Positions 1 to 12,293 of a stretch of 64,000 bases of DNA are shown piece by piece. Each line of letters opens with the position of its first letter. Position 1 is the first letter of the stretch. The notes beneath the pieces are model-generated. The model saw only the letters and a list, made by a program, of their open reading frames with translations. It was not told the origin of the DNA and did no database searches. The translations under genes were made by a program, and so were the position numbers. The DNA is from Adineta steineri (Eukaryota; Rotifera; Eurotatoria; Adinetida; Adinetidae): the NCBI GenBank assembly GCA_905250115.1, contig CAJNOI010000001.1, forward strand, positions 1,738,977-1,802,976, read 5' to 3'.

Positions 1-199
1 TTTTTCTTTTTTTATTTATTTATATTCATTGACTATTTTCATCTACTTTATTCAGTTTATCTTTAGTATGATATTGTACTTCTAATCAGTATTTTACTAT
101 TATTATATTTTCTTTGATAGTGATAAAAACAAAAAAAAAGAAGAAGAACTTATTTAACTGTGATTTTTTTCCGTTTTTAGATTCTTTTTTTTAATAATC

Positions 200-2388
200 A
201 TGTCACTTATCTGTTCTCGTAAGTGATTTTATCGAAATACAATAGAATTTGTAAGAAAAAATTAATATTTTAGTTTCAAATGAAGTTCCTGAACAACCAG
301 TACTTTCACCTGTATCAGGATGTATCTATGAAAAACGTTTAATTATTAAGTATTTACATGAAGTATCAACTGATCCAATTAACGGACAACCATTAACTGA
401 AGAACAACTGATTGATGTTAAAGGTAGTTTTTTTTTAAATAGAAATAAGCCTCTTATTGATTATACATATTTTTCGAACAATATTGTCTGCGATCCTTTA
501 AAAATTAAGTTATAAGTAAATTTGTTTTTCAATTGTAAATTTAGTTACACCACTTGGTAAACCCAAACCACCATCAGCAACGAGTATACCAGCTATTCTT
601 AAAATGTTACAAGATGAATGGGATGGTACTATGTTACATAGTTTTACACTTCGTCAACAATTACAAACAGCTCGACAAGGTTTTTTTATTGTTTGATATC
701 AAAGTATAAGTTTTTATTTCATAAATTTAGAACTTTCACATGTGATGTATCAACATGATGCAGCTTGTCGTGTTATAGCTCGTTTAAATAAAGAAGTCAC
801 AGCTGCACGAGAAGCTTTAGCTACACTTAAACCACAAGCGGGTATTAATCAATCAATACCAACAGTAAGAAAGTTTAAATTTTTCGTATTTAATTTGTTT
901 TTGTTTCTAGCAATTTGCTAATGATCAACCAATGCAAACATCATATCATGGAACTACTGCTGATATTTCTCAAACATCAGCTGCTGAAGGCATGACTGAT
1001 GAAATAATTCAAAAAGTAATTTCATTTATATATAAATTCAATTAAGATGAATTCTTTCTAGTTACAAGATAAAGCATCAGTTTTAACACAATTACGTAAA
1101 CAACGTGGTAAACGTGTTCCAGAAGGTTTAACAACTGTCGATGAAATGAGAAATTTTCGTTGTTCAGCAACACATACAGTTTGTTCTTATCCTTCTTATT
1201 TTTTTTTCTATACATATTTAAATAATAGGCATTACATAGTGCTGGTACTCCTGGCATATTAGCTCTTGATATTTCACCAAAAAATCCTAGTATAATTCTA
1301 ACTGGTGGAAATGATCGTCAAGCTGTTGTATTTAATCGAGATAGTGAACAAGTTGTTGCAACACTTAAAGGCCATCAAAAGAAAGTTACACATGTTATTC
1401 ATCATTTTGATGAAGTATGAAAAATTTCGAAAATATTTTCTTTTAATTTTAAAAATAATATAATTTTCTAGGAAATTGCAATTACAGGAAGTGCAGATTC
1501 AAGTATTCGTGTATGGCATATTCCATCTGCACAATGTTTGAAAGTTCTTAAAGCTCATGATACTCCTATAACAGGTCTTTCACTTCATCCAACTGGTGAT
1601 TATGTTTTATCAAGTGCAAGTGATACATTATGGGCTTTATCAGATTTACGTACAGGAAAATTAATAACAAAAGTTCAAGATACAACTTCACAGAAAGGTT
1701 TACATAAGAAATTTTTTGTTTAGTATTTGGTAACATTATGAAATTTATTAATAGGTTTAACATGTGCACAATTTCATCCAGATGGTATTATATTTGGTGT
1801 TGGTACACAAGAAAGTGTTATAAAAATTTGGGATTTAAAAGAATGTAATAATGTTGCCGATTTTCCTGGTCATGCTGGTGGTATTAATACAATTGCATTT
1901 TCTGAAAATGGTAAAATATCAAATTTCAAATAATCTATCTATGGTTTTGTTTTTTTTCTTTAAGGTTATTATTTAGCAACAGCTGCTGAAGATGCATCAA
2001 TTAAATTATGGGATTTACGTAAATTGAAAAATTTTAAAACTATCACACTTGAAGATCGTTATGAAGTAAAATTGATTTATTTATATGTAAATATATATAT
2101 ATCGTGTTTTTACTTTAGATACGTGATTTAGTTTTTGATCAAAGTGGAATGTATCTTGGTGTAGCTGGTACTGATGTTCGGTAAGTATTTTAAAAGGAGT
2201 TTTTTTTTATATAATTAATTTCGAATATAAATAGAGTTTATCAAGCAAAACAATGGGATTTACTTAAAGTATTTAATGATCATACAGCATTAGCAACTGG
2301 TATTCGATTTGGTTCGAATGCTAATTATTTAGCCAGTTCAAGTATGGATCGTTCATTGAAATTTTATGAACAATTAACACAAGAATAA
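200..2388 (+). CDS. PRPF19: Pre-mRNA-processing factor 19 (U-box / WD40 E3 ligase)
   Basis: Twelve exons (200-218, 274-423, 545-679, 731-864, 911-1015, 1062-1178, 1229-1414, 1472-1697, 1755-1910, 1965-2065, 2119-2180, 2235-2388) join in frame into 514 aa, close to the animal length of about 504. The start MSLICS and the following SNEVPE match the family N-terminus. The U-box covers residues ~1-56, then come the [11 protein letters not shown] linker, the coiled-coil tetramerisation segment ([12 protein letters not shown]) and a C-terminal seven-bladed WD40 propeller. In other animals the protein is the core of the Prp19/NineTeen complex: it ubiquitinates spliceosomal proteins to stabilise the activated spliceosome and acts in DNA-damage signalling in the nucleus. 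All introns are 45-66 bp except the 121-bp third one. A likely poly(A) signal AATAAA lies at 2511. No key element is missing. Identification is very secure; exon edges are by eye. Confidence 0.97.
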
Positions 2389-3874
2389 TCTTCTTCTGAT
2401 AATATAAACCATTGATCAATGAGAATTTTTTGTATGTGTGTCTTTTGAAAAAAAAAATTTATTGTTGTTATTGTTGTTATTGTTGTTGTTGTTTTTTCTG
2501 TACTTATTCGAATAAAAACAAATGATGTGAATATATACAGAAAGTCTAAAAATGGTAATTATTTAATCAATACGATAGATGAAATAATAGTAATTGAAAA
2601 AGGCGAAGGTAAGAATTCATTAGCTTTGGAATTTTGATGAGAAACAGGAAATTAATGACAAATACCAAAAAAAGAGAGAACCTGTAAAGGAAATACTTGT
2701 TTTTATTTCCTTTTACGCGACTTTTTTTCTACATTCTCTTATATCAGTCAATGTTTGCCATACTGTCTATGAAAGGAGGAGTGTATACTGTTAGTGATTC
2801 TCCACCCTCAAGATCAGAATGTCATTTATCAAACAAGATGACACTGGTCTATCAGTACACTGTTCTCAGTTAGCTACGATCATTTTATATCTATTTATCT
2901 GTCTTATGTTTGTAATAAGATTGTCGTGTTTTATTAGTAATTTTTTATTCATGACGTTTTTTTTCCTTGATTGGGATGGCAAATAGGCAATATGTTGATC
3001 GGAATATATATATATAAGTATTCATCATTTCGCTCTTGGTTGGTTAAACATCAATTATTGTTGTATTTGGATCACACCAGAGACGACGATCTAATGCAAA
3101 CAGTCAAACATCGACAACATATGTAATATATCCTTGAGCTAAATATGTGCCGTCACAGTAAGAGATATATGCACTCGAGAAGACCTGATACTGTCACCTA
3201 GTGTACCAGTCAAGCTGTTAAAGATCGAGTATAGATTAAACGAGCCTACTGCAAAATAAGTGCGCTTATTATATAAAGTGTAGCTTCCTTATATTCTTAC
3301 GATTGATTTTGCCCTACTTAGTTAGTTTATTGATGTGATGAGAATAATCAAATAGAAGAACTACTCTAGTTTCGTGATTTCCGCTTATCTTTTAAGATTG
3401 AAATGTAATATCAACGGAAGTAAACTAATGCCATTTTCTTTTCTCACTTTTTCTTATTATCATTTCTTCATAAAAAATTATTTCAATACATAAAAATAAA
3501 TTATAAATTCAAGTACAGTTTAGTCAATAAAATAGTGTTTGTTTTTATGATCATCTCTAGAGAGAACTTCTAGTTATGATGATTCTGTTTAGGTTCTTAT
3601 GGATAATACAAGCTACTTATTTTTTCTATCATACTTCTTCTCGGCGTTTTTTTATTCCTTATCTTTTCGTCATCATCATCATTGCTTGGCTGATTGGAGA
3701 CAAAGATTATGCATCTATAAGCGCGCACGACTTCACTTTCTCTCTCTCTCTCTCTGGAGTCTACACCTCCTACAGGATCTTTTGGCATTACATCCAGACG
3801 CACTACTCATGTTCGATTCTTTTTTTTCAGTCTGATAGCAATCATTTATTTTTTGCGTTTACTTATCTGATAAG
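2389..3874. other. Intergenic region, no gene seen
   Basis: It holds the PRPF19 3' UTR (TTG/TTA-rich tract at about 2460-2495, AATAAA at 2511) and AT-rich spacer with a short CT repeat near 3740. Open frames at 3576-3986 and 3599-3835 are low in coding character and do not join convincingly to the next gene, so they are not called. The promoter of the dispanin gene should lie at the right end. Confidence 0.5.
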
Positions 3875-4357
3875 ATGTTTGGCTCTCGAGCATTTACATC
3901 AACTGCCGCCGGCCATAGATGTGCTACATCTGCAAAATTCACAAGTACAAGACAAGTTGAGAATGATATTCCAGGTTAATTTTTGAATAATATTGATCAT
4001 TATTTTACTTTTTATGTATAGAGCGATATCAAATAGCCGATGTTGAAGATGAAAAAGATCCTAAACGAAGTTTAGCTTGTGCAATTATTTCCTCAGCATT
4101 CTGTCCTTTTTTAGGTGAGTAGTTATCTATTGAATATTAAAACAAAAGATTTATTCGAATAAATATTATATTAAGGTATTATTGCTATTTTCTATGCAAT
4201 TCGTGCTGTACGAGCATATAGTCAAGGATTCTATGCAGAATCATCAACATTTTATAAAAAAGCTATTCGATGGTCACTTATTACATTTATTATTGGTCTT
4301 GTACTTGGTTCAATAATAGCATTTATTTTTTTTGTCAAAGCTGTTCTTTTTGTCTAA
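3875..4357 (+). CDS. Dispanin/CD225-like two-helix membrane protein
   Basis: Three exons (3875-3974, 4022-4114, 4176-4357) give 124 aa. The first ~35 residues are polar and Ser/Thr/Arg-rich. After DPKRSLAC comes a first hydrophobic segment (AIISSAFCPFLGIIAIFYAI), a short basic loop with YSQGFY and KKAIRWS, and a second hydrophobic segment ending at the C-terminus. This two-helix layout, with a cysteine near the first helix, a conserved Gly and a KKA-W loop, is that of the CD225/dispanin family (IFITM, PRRT2, SYNDIG relatives), which act in membrane trafficking and fusion control. The family call rests on pattern, not alignment, and no specific orthologue is claimed. The start is the first ATG in frame with the helices. 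It lies 1.5 kb downstream of PRPF19 on the same strand. Confidence 0.7.
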
Positions 4358-4474
4358 ATAATCAAATTGATTTGTTTGTTTTCTGATCTTTATTTTCAAT
4401 CAAATCATATTTGTTGGTGATGATTGATTGCATATTTCTATTATATATACATATATACATACATATAAATACTA

Positions 4475-4484
4475 NNNNNNNNNN
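4475..4484. other. Assembly gap of 10 N
   Basis: Ten unknown bases interrupt AT-rich DNA (ATATACAT repeats) just after the dispanin gene. A run of exactly ten Ns is usually a scaffold join of unknown true length. The right edge starts with a short stretch containing CTAACCCTAACAC. Confidence 0.95.
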
Positions 4485-5580
4485 AAACTTTCTAACCCTA
4501 ACACTAAGATAGTCATCATGTACTCAAGGAAAAATATTTAGATCAGACCTTGAACGCTGACTCTTAACATACTATGTGTCACGTAAAAAAAATCACATGA
4601 TGTTATTATCAATATAACCTTTAATATTTACATGTGACAAAAATATTCATGATAATTTTGTCCTGCACGGTTAAAAATTATTTCTAATGTTAATAACATT
4701 ATACAGGTAATGTGTAATACGATTACTATTTTTTTAATACGCTTAGCGAAAAATAGAACGATCAATCACTGACATAATCTATTGCGTCGTAGATTTGCGA
4801 AAACAAAATTTTACGGCTTGCGTTTAATTGACATAAAAACAAATATTGTACTTGAAATTTATAGGTATTCGAGAGTTAGAATAAAGTTGACATCAACAAG
4901 TTATTGTCACGGGATTTTCTACTCTATTAACATGTTTTGGATAATTACTGATGCAGAGGCAATCTTTTTTAGACAGAAATGAACAAATATTCATGTTCTA
5001 TATATATCTCTATCAGTGTAACAGCTTTTATGTAAAGTCAACTTCTGTTTTATTTATTTTTTTTGTTACACAGGAAAAAGAAAGAAAGAACAAAACAAAA
5101 AAAACAAAACAGTTAGTTTTTTTTTCACAAGACTAGCAAAAATACAATATAACAAATGACAATAAAGAAGAATATTATACACTTCTTTTCCCTTTTTTTC
5201 TGTTTTGAGCAGGACGAAAGCATTATATATGAAACATACAATGACAAATTCGTTAACAGGAAGACATAGACAAACAATAAAAAGAAGAAAAGAAAAACAG
5301 TTATCTAATCTAATAACATTCATCGAAACTGCTTTTTATAATAGAATGAAAATAAACACACCGGAGAAAAAGAAAGAAAAAGGACTGTTCTTTATCAAAG
5401 GATTTAGATAATACAACAACACAGAAGAAAAAAACCAGGAGAGTTTATATCAGTTTATCTTTATGATAACGATAATGTTCGTGCATGATTTTGTTTTATC
5501 ATACAACAAATAAACAAAAAACAAGGAAGATCACATATCCATAGAAAATTGATCATCACCTTCTATAAGGAAATTATTTT
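4485..5580. other. Intergenic region, no gene seen
   Basis: AT-rich with A/T homopolymers and AAAG-type low complexity. Short overlapping ORFs on both strands (4782-4982, 4951-5136, 5066-5323, 5205-5411) are low-complexity and show no family features. The right part is probably the 3' UTR of the 4E-BP gene. Confidence 0.5.
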
Positions 5581-6070
5581 CTATAAATTAAAAGTACTCG
5601 AACAATTTTGCGATTTTTTACCTTTTTTGCCCGTTGTTGTATGTTGTTTTCCTGATGTTGATTTATCAATTGTTGATCCTGTTCTATCTTTTTTGTCGGT
5701 TTTAACACCATTTTCAACGATATCATCATTCTTATGTGGTTCCGGAATTAATGTAACTATATACAAACACAATATTAACTTACAATTTTTTCTCAGTTTA
5801 TGATACTAACCTTCCGGAATAAACGGTAAATGCGGTGGTGAACGTGTCATAGGTGAATCCCGACGAGAAAGTAAAAACGCTCGATCATAATATATACGAC
5901 TACCTAACAATTACTTATCATTATAAAACTTCTAATAACGAAAAAAATTTTCTACCTCCTGGAGTTGTTGAAAAGATACTTCCACCAGGTGTTTCACCAT
6001 AATGAAGCGGCATATCTTTTGGATCATTTACAACCAAACGACGAATTGGGATACCTTCTGTACTAACCAT
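5581..6070 (-). CDS. EIF4EBP: Eukaryotic translation initiation factor 4E-binding protein (4E-BP)
   Basis: Three minus-strand exons (6070-5956, 5903-5811, 5756-5581) join in frame into 127 aa. The core is diagnostic: a tandem ETPGG...STTPGG segment (equivalents of the mTORC1 sites T37/T46 in human 4E-BP1) is followed by the eIF4E-binding motif YDRAFLL, then DSP and RSP at the S65/T70 positions and a PPHLPFIPE segment. It should bind eIF4E when hypophosphorylated and block cap-dependent translation, with TOR phosphorylation releasing it. The C-terminal half is a charged, Lys/Thr-rich low-complexity tail ending STFNL; the FEMDI TOS motif that ends vertebrate and insect 4E-BPs is absent. The tail is also longer than in human 4E-BP (about 118 aa in total). 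Confidence 0.93.
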
Positions 6071-6559
6071 TGTTATATATTTCTTTTACAATATTCAATC
6101 TAAAAGTTTACATGGATGATTTTTTAATATTTTATATAAAATAAAAGCCATATGTTAACTATAGATAAAAAATACACGTATATATATAGTAGTAATCAGC
6201 TTTTACTGCGTGATGTTAAATAAATATGTACTTCAAAGCACGTGCGAAGTAGACTCCGTCGTTTATTTTGATTGGTTATATCTAAATCACCAATAAGAAA
6301 ATATTTTCGAGAGTTCGCTGTTCATCATGCCTATCCATATATTTGTATGTATATATTTTATAATCTGTTAATTTTCCATGACAACAAAAAGAAAAAAAAG
6401 AGAAAAATCACAAAAAACTGGGGAGATCAAATGTAAATATATATATAATAATGAAACATAATATATCTGACACGAAGAGAAGAAAAAAAGGAAAAACAAT
6501 ATGTATAGATATACAAAAATCACATCGCACTCACTCAAGGTTTTTCCTTGCGCTTTTTT

Positions 6560-7377
6560 TTACTTTGGTGAATTCCAAACGATTTTTTTTTGAAAAAATT
6601 CTATTAATTCACGTGGAATATAGATATGAGCAATTTCTGATGGAACATATTCACGTAATACTGGTGAACCTTGAACATAATCAACAGCATATAATACTGA
6701 TGAATCTTTTTGTTTTGCTGCTCCAATTACTGCACGTACTCGCCAGCCTTTTTCTACGCCAAAAGTTTTTTTTGGTAACTCTTTTGCGGCTGCTATTGTA
6801 GTTGTTGTTGTTATTGGTGCTGTTGCTGTTGCTGTTGCTGTAGTTGTTATTGTTGATGATGATGATGAGTTTAAAACAACAGAATTTGAAGTTTTCTTTT
6901 TCTTTTTAGCTGGTGGTGATTCGGTATGATTTGATGAAGTTGATGTTGATAGTGACGTTCGTGCTTTTATTGCTGAATCGTCACCTAATGTTGAATAAAT
7001 TGGATTTAAAGCATCTACTTCAATATGAGTACGTTCGTATTCAGCTACTAGATCTGGATGAATATCTTCTTTAGCTTCCCAAGTATTATCAGCTTCACTG
7101 ACTAAAAATAAAATCTACAGAATTAAATATTAAATAATACGTCTTAGAAATAAATAGTTGAATGAATCTCATCTGATATTGTATTAAATAATTTAATAAT
7201 AAAGAATGAGAAAAACTTACATCCAGCCCATTTAAGTAAATATTCCCATTTTCCTTTTCGACTTCGTCGTTTACCCATAATTTTTTCGACTACATATTGA
7301 TCATCGGCTCTCGCTTCGTCTGGTAAATCAAAATAATCATTTGGTCTTGATGAAGACGGTAGAGAAGACTTTGACAT
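6560..7377 (-). CDS. HP1-type chromobox protein (chromodomain + chromoshadow domain)
   Basis: Two exons (7377-7221 and 7101-6560) give 232 aa. The chromodomain (residues ~25-80) reads YVVEKIMGKRRSRKGKWEYL, then LLKWAGF and NTWE across the intron, with the aromatic-cage Y, W and W positions kept. It is followed by a Thr/Ala-rich hinge with an NLS-like KKKKK cluster (PPAKKKKKTS). A C-terminal segment starting EKGWRVRAVIGA and containing YIPRELIEFFQKK fits a chromoshadow domain, so the architecture is HP1/CBX1-3-5-like. HP1 proteins read H3K9 methylation and dimerise through the shadow domain in heterochromatin. The codon for GF is split by the 119-bp intron. An upstream in-frame ATG at 7458 would add a low-complexity leader; 7377 is preferred. 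The hinge repeats (ACA/GCA) are likely length-polymorphic. Confidence 0.88.
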
Positions 7378-9119
7378 GGAGTATATATCTAAAATATATA
7401 TATATATATGTATCGATGAATGTATGGTTATTTTTTCATTGTTCATAATAAGATACAAATGAAGAAGAGAGAAAATATAATAACAAACGAGTAAAATTAC
7501 TGTTCATTTTTCTTTCTAATGATCAGTAATCCTACGGATCATTATTTATTACGAATGAATGATGACAGACAGACAGACTAAATAGAAATAATCAGAATTG
7601 AAAGAATACAATACTGTATAGATAAAGAACGGTGAAGCCAATGTGCATGTGCATAACTAAGCTATTCGATCACTGCCTTTCTTATATCTCTCTCTCTCTC
7701 CCTCTTTATCTTTATCTATCTATTCGCCCGTGTTTACTTATTCGCATTCTGTTTATTCTAAATATGTATACGTATAAAATATATTCAAAAACCCCATTCC
7801 ATATTATCGTCCTATATAAATTAGTATCTGTGTTTTCCATTACCGTTCATGACCTAACCATTTTATTCGTTCGCAAAATACAGTAGAAAGAAATAAAACA
7901 TTTGACTAAACTTGACGAAATCTTTTTTGAGTAAAAGCCAATGTACCAAAAAAAGACACATATGATAGTAGGTCAATACTTATATCTTATTTTGGTCATA
8001 AAGATATAGTTAATATTGTAACATACTATGAAGTATTAAGAATTAATTGTAGTTGAATAACCAGAATCAGATGATGATTAATGAAATAGATATTGAACAC
8101 TATCGTAAACGATTCTTTTATTTTTTTTCATATTGAATTTTTCCCACAATTTTTAAATCATAATAAATATATTTGTAAATTTTGCTGAACGAAAGAATCT
8201 AATGAATAATCATTTATCATACTTATAAATCACGACAAGTTGAGAAAAATATTTTTAGATATAAATCTGTTTGATTCAATAATGATGTCTGCTATAAATG
8301 ATTGATTACTTATGCATATCACAATTATACGAATAATAAATCTGATTGTTTTAACTTTTCTCATTCGATTACAATCAGATTTGATAAAAATTTTATTTTT
8401 CTTCTTGTCAGTCGATGACGAAATTCTGAATAGTATTCTAAGTGATAGATGTCATATGATATAAATATAAATAAGCTACAACGTCATATAAAATAATCAT
8501 CCATATGTATATAATCCCTGAAGAGAAAAGAATAATATCTGATTTATACATATGGTATATTTCAAAACAAAAAAAAATATTTCTATAATTATACAATTTT
8601 AATTAATTTCTTATCAATATTTTCTTAACCTCTATTATTCAATTTCTATGACGAAATTGATTTAAATACGAATAAATATTCTTTATTAAAATTTTTTTAT
8701 TATGTTACGTACGATGAGAACAATCATATCTGAAGATAAAGATCTATTTTTAGTAAGATAACATACGTAGTATAGAAACGTTCGGTAGGAACATTTTGTA
8801 ACCTTGACTTTTATCTATTAGTATAAACAATATTATATACTATGAAAATAGAATGTCATTATATTGTTTTGTTAATGATTACATGAATGTTAATAGTACG
8901 ATATATGATATTAGAATCGATCAAATATTTTTATATAAATAAGATAAAACGACATTTATTGTTTTTAAAACGTTTAAACGATCATTCATGTATATTATAT
9001 TCACAAGGACAAAAACAACAAAAAAATAAAATAAAATAAAGTGTATACATGACTTTGTCATTTCATATAAGTGACTAAGACGGGTTTTTTGTTTTATGTT
9101 ATATAAAAAAATAATATCT
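7378..9119. other. Intergenic region, no gene seen
   Basis: About 1.7 kb of very AT-rich DNA between the HP1 5' end and the P450 3' end, with a CTCT tract near 7688. The ORF at 7632-7886 is hydrophobic low-complexity without family features. No RNA gene was recognised. Confidence 0.5.
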
Positions 9120-11000
9120 TTATATATTTGTTCGTTTTTCTAATTTTACTGATACTTGTTTTGGTGTAATTGTTACTAATTCAACAAGTTCTAAATCAGT
9201 ATCATTCATTGACATTGGTAATACTGTATACTTTTGTAGTAGACGTATTATTATAATTTTTATTTCCGTAAGTGCAAATTTCATACCAACACATTTTCGA
9301 GGTCCAATACCGAATGGAATCCATTCAGCTGGATGTGATGGTTTACTTGCAAATCTTTCCGGATAGAATATTTTTGTATCAACTGGTCCCCATAACTCAT
9401 TATCATAATGTAAACTATACATATCGACTGTAATTTTAGTACCTGGACAAATAAGACCCAAACGAGGTATATTAATTTGTTCTGAACATTCTCTATTGAT
9501 AACAATTGGTGTTATTGGATACATACGTAATGTTTCTTTAATAAATTGATCAAGATATTCCATTTTCTCAATAATATTAAGATCAAGAATATCGTCATTA
9601 TTTAAATAAGAATCAATATGATTTTGTAATTTTCTTTGTTCTGCAGGATGTGTAGCTAATACATGAGTAATATAAGCAAGAGTTGTACTAGCTGTTTCAT
9701 AACCAGCAGTCATAAACAAATAAATATTTTGTTTTATTTCATTAATTGATAAAACACGGTCATGGTGACTTTGCTGAAATGGAAAGAAAAAATAATATTA
9801 TAATAGGTAAAAGAAAGAATTTAACTCTTTGCCTTCCGACGATGCACATATGTCTCTAAGCATTACTTATAAAAATTTAAATTTTTGTAGAGCAAACCGG
9901 AAGCCAAAGAGTTAATGTGAAAAAAACAGAGTAAAGAAAACTTCTAGGAAATTTTTTTTATAATGTTCCCAGTAATTGAGAACATTCACAAATCTTTAAA
10001 AGGGCTCATGATTTTAAACAAAAAAACAAGCAATTTCTCGTTTGAATCAATCTTTTCAAATAATTACCTGGTTAATATCCGTAAAATTTGTTTTCGTTGC
10101 ATCAAGCATTAAGCGTAATAAATCATTTGACTTAATACTATTTTCATTATGACTAGTTTTTGCTTTGTCAATAAAATCATCAACATTGTTTTTGAGCCAT
10201 TCGCTTGGATCTTCTTCAATTAAATTTTTACCTATTGGTAATAAATGACGTAATTTAGCTTTGATATTATTCAACCAGCAATGCATGGCTAACCATGTAG
10301 ATTGTTGTTCTGGTATAAAAATACTTAATAATGTAGCTAAATATGTTGAATTTTGTCTAGCAAATACTTGTTGAGATCGTATTAAATATGGATTATTTAA
10401 ATTATTTTGCATATCGGTTTTCATATTGAAACAACATCTCCAAATAAGATCCATTGTAAGACATTTATATAATTTATAAATATCAAAACCTTGAGGTGAT
10501 GTCTGCATAGATTCTTGTAATTTATTCAATAAAGTCGCAGTACAATCTTCAATAGTTGGTAGCATATTTTTGATTTTAGTTAATGAAAATGTTGGATTAA
10601 ATATAGCTCGTTGTCGTCGCCATTCATCACCGGTAGCACTGAATAGATGAACACCAGTTTCTGTACGACGATCTTCTAATGGAAATTGACGACGTGAATG
10701 AAATTTTGAAAAATTTTTTTTTGTAAATATTTCATTTATAATTTTTGAATCTGATACTACAAGTATGGGTGTATGACCTTCAAAATAACCATATATACGA
10801 CCAAATTGTTTTGTCCAATTATGAATGGATACTGACATGCGCTTTGTTCGATGAAAATCACCTAAATTACCCAAGAAGAATGTTGGCTTTGGTCCTTTTA
10901 TACCAAGTTTTTTGAAAAAGGAATAAGATCGATGAATATGAATTAAATAAATAACCAATAAACAGATTAAGATAAATAAAAGCAAAATCAATGTGTACAT
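9120..11000 (-). CDS. Cytochrome P450, CYP3-clan-like
   Basis: Exon 1 (11000-10068) and exon 2 (9773-9120), split by a 294-bp phase-0 intron, give 528 aa, normal for a microsomal P450. It starts with an N-terminal membrane anchor (LILLLFILICLLVIYLI), then the helix-C motif DEWRRQR, the I-helix MTAGYETAST (oxygen-activation AGxET), the K-helix ETLRMYP (ExxR), PERF, and the haem loop FGIGPRKCVGMKFAL with the thiolate Cys. The GxRFAL-like stretch after the Cys and the anchor favour the CYP3 clan (CYP3A/thromboxane-synthase-like), but substrate cannot be told. It should be an ER monooxygenase working with NADPH-P450 reductase. All catalytic motifs are intact. The intron contains two copies of an unusual GAGTTAA/TTAACTC-flanked patch (about 9820-9910). 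Confidence 0.95.
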
Positions 11001-12293
11001 TGTTAATTTTGTTCTTTGTATATATGATGAACCTTTGAATTGAATAAAATAAAAATGATTTTTTTTTTGTTAATTAATTGAAAGTAGACAACTGTTTATC
11101 AAAATACAATATCTCTACTTCCTTATTGTCACGTCTAATGGAGAATAACTTAGTAATAAATTTCCCCTGTACGTCAGAAAATCTTCCAAGAAAAGAAAAC
11201 TTGTATTAAATTAGTTTTTGAATTTCGTAGAAAATCTTATATAAGATAGTAAAAGCATGACGTCAGTCTATCAACGTCTCTACTTCTCTCTCTCTCTCTC
11301 TCTCTCTCTCTTCTAACTACTTTTATTAAAAGTAGTTTGGAAAAAAATATGCAGGCAAGCAAGACAATATATAATATCTTGCGTAGACGCACTTCCGTCT
11401 GAGTCAAAAACATTTTGTACGTGGGGTACAGGTGCAGACAGAAGGAGGAGGAGGAATAAACCAATTTTCGATCATTTATTTTGATGTTTTTCACACAAAA
11501 ACATGTGATTCGCAATTTTTCATGGTATTATTAGGTAAATTTAGTACGTAACTGGATACATTGATTGGTTTTTAATACTAAAATGGGTAGAAAACAATTA
11601 TTGATTTTACTGATTTTCTCTTATATCACATCGTTTTACAAACTATTTTTTGTACACCCTATTTTTAACTATTTCTATCAGACAATCAGTACGATACAAT
11701 TCATATGTAGGTTTTCAATAGGCAGTACATTCACCTTTCTAAAGATAAAATAGCAATTTTATCAAAGAAATATATGAAAACATTTTTTGACAGTAATCAT
11801 TGCTAACACCGTCTTTCTATATTCTTATTATTGATATCCGTTTATTCCATCTATTTTTGAGCTTGATGTATATACGTCATCGTTATTTAATTTAAAAATA
11901 TAATACAACATATATATCCGTCTGTGTGTCTGATGACGCCATAAGTAAAAGCATTGTTTCTTATTCTTTTTAAATTAAAATGTAGGCGTCTAATAAAGTA
12001 ATATTCACTTCAAATTCACTTCCGTTAATTTACTTTTTAGACTGGTCATGTTAACCTAATTGTAAACGTGATTCTTTTTCCTCTCATCTTTGATACATTT
12101 ATTTCAACACAGCATGTTGCATTTTGTTGTTGTTATTGTAAACGTACACAATGCACGTTTTACATTGATTTATTTTTTAGGTTTGAATCAGCACAAATAT
12201 AGGGACAACAAGAAGGCACAATTATTAATTTAAATCAATGTCTCGTGAAAGAAGAAAAAAAGAAGAACGACAAAGAAAAAGAACAGAATTGTA
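11001..12293. other. Intergenic region with TC microsatellite
   Basis: AT-rich spacer. A (TC)n tract of about 27 bp lies at 11286-11312 and makes the minus-strand ORF at 11237-11515 read as an Arg-Glu run, so that ORF is dismissed. The ORF at 11565-11753 (+) is a hydrophobic AT-rich chance frame. P450 upstream sequences are at the left end. Confidence 0.5.

Noticed and set aside
1042-1257. Minus-strand ORF over PRPF19 exons
   Set aside because: Lies antisense to exons 6-7 of PRPF19 and has no family features; a shadow frame.
3576-3986. 136-codon ORF upstream of and overlapping the dispanin start
   Set aside because: Frame differs from the spliced dispanin model; Phe/Tyr/His-rich composition follows AT and CT repeats.
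4485-4510. CTAACCCTAACAC next to the gap as a true telomere
   Set aside because: Only about two units, not continued on either side; too short to support.
11237-11515. Arg-Glu repeat ORF
   Set aside because: Produced by the TC microsatellite at 11286-11312.
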